This document shows positions 13,128 through 13,196 of a stretch of DNA of 13,196 nt, piece after piece. Origin of the DNA: Lachnospiraceae bacterium (lineage in GTDB: Bacteria > Bacillota_A > Clostridia > Lachnospirales > Lachnospiraceae); contig JAIKXO010000340.1 of assembly GCA_024684065.1 (NCBI GenBank), positions 1 through 13,196 of the forward strand, given 5' to 3'. The position numbers and the translations under genes are program-made. The number at the start of each line of letters is the position of its first letter. Position 1 is the stretch's first letter. The notes under the pieces were generated by a model that saw only the letters and a list, made by a program, of their open reading frames with translations, was not told the origin of the DNA and did no database searches.

Positions 13128-13196
13128 GCCACAATATGAGCAAGAAGTGGGGAGGGGGCCCCACGGATTGCGAATATTGGGGAGCGTGGTGGAAGT
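13128..13196. other. G-rich structured sequence at the right edge
   Basis: Contains TGGGG/CCCCA (13148-13163) nested inside CAATAT/ATATTG (13132-13179), next to the long hairpin, so it may be part of the same composite repeat. A plus-strand frame (ATG at 13121, weak AAAGG upstream) reads off the edge as MTRHNMSKKWGGGPTDCEYW and onward; I cannot identify it. No C-terminus of an upstream permease is recognisable here. Confidence 0.35.

Overview
The window reads as a low-to-moderate GC Firmicute, most likely a fibre-degrading Lachnospiraceae-type Clostridium relative. This is inferred from strong AAGGAGG-type ribosome binding sites, a YesM-like sensor kinase, a CUT1 sugar transporter with a lipoprotein binding protein, and a MATE/ATP-binding-domain fusion. 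The genus cannot be fixed from sequence alone. Every well supported gene lies on the minus strand, so the region is transcribed from right to left.

From right to left: an inner-membrane sugar permease (12192-13037, MalG-type), a YesM/LytS-type sensor histidine kinase (10398-12182), an extracellular sugar-binding lipoprotein (8899-10149), a GH127 beta-L-arabinofuranosidase-family enzyme (6510-8759) and a GH31 alpha-glycosidase (4435-6438). These five form a plant-polysaccharide (arabinose/xylose- or glucose-containing oligosaccharide) sensing, uptake and cytoplasmic hydrolysis locus. Neither glycosidase has a signal peptide, so imported oligosaccharides are probably cut inside the cell. The partner MalF-type permease, the response regulator and the transporter ATPase are not in the window. 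The first two may lie beyond its right edge.

Further left come a fusion of four 13-residue calcium-loop-like repeats to a pyridoxamine-phosphate-oxidase-like barrel (3287-4222), overlapping a MATE exporter fused to an RsbW-like ATP-binding domain (1434-3299). Then come a roughly 305-bp stretch without a gene, a small ACT-domain protein (763-1128) and a TPR/SEC-C protein that looks 5'-truncated (14-568).

The most striking content is not a gene. An 86-89 bp dispersed element folding into three consecutive hairpins occurs four times between 4281 and 10430, with two internally deleted fragments beside copy 1. One copy sits between genes. One is appended to the kinase gene, where it replaces the last codon and stop, and it is flanked by a GTAC duplication. 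Two lie in frame inside the GH127 gene and encode extra peptide in surface-loop positions. Stem substitutions between copies are compensatory, so pairing has been maintained. This behaviour resembles the protein-inserting palindromic elements of Rickettsia. I do not recognise this family by name. A different 61-nt near-perfect hairpin lies just upstream of the permease gene.
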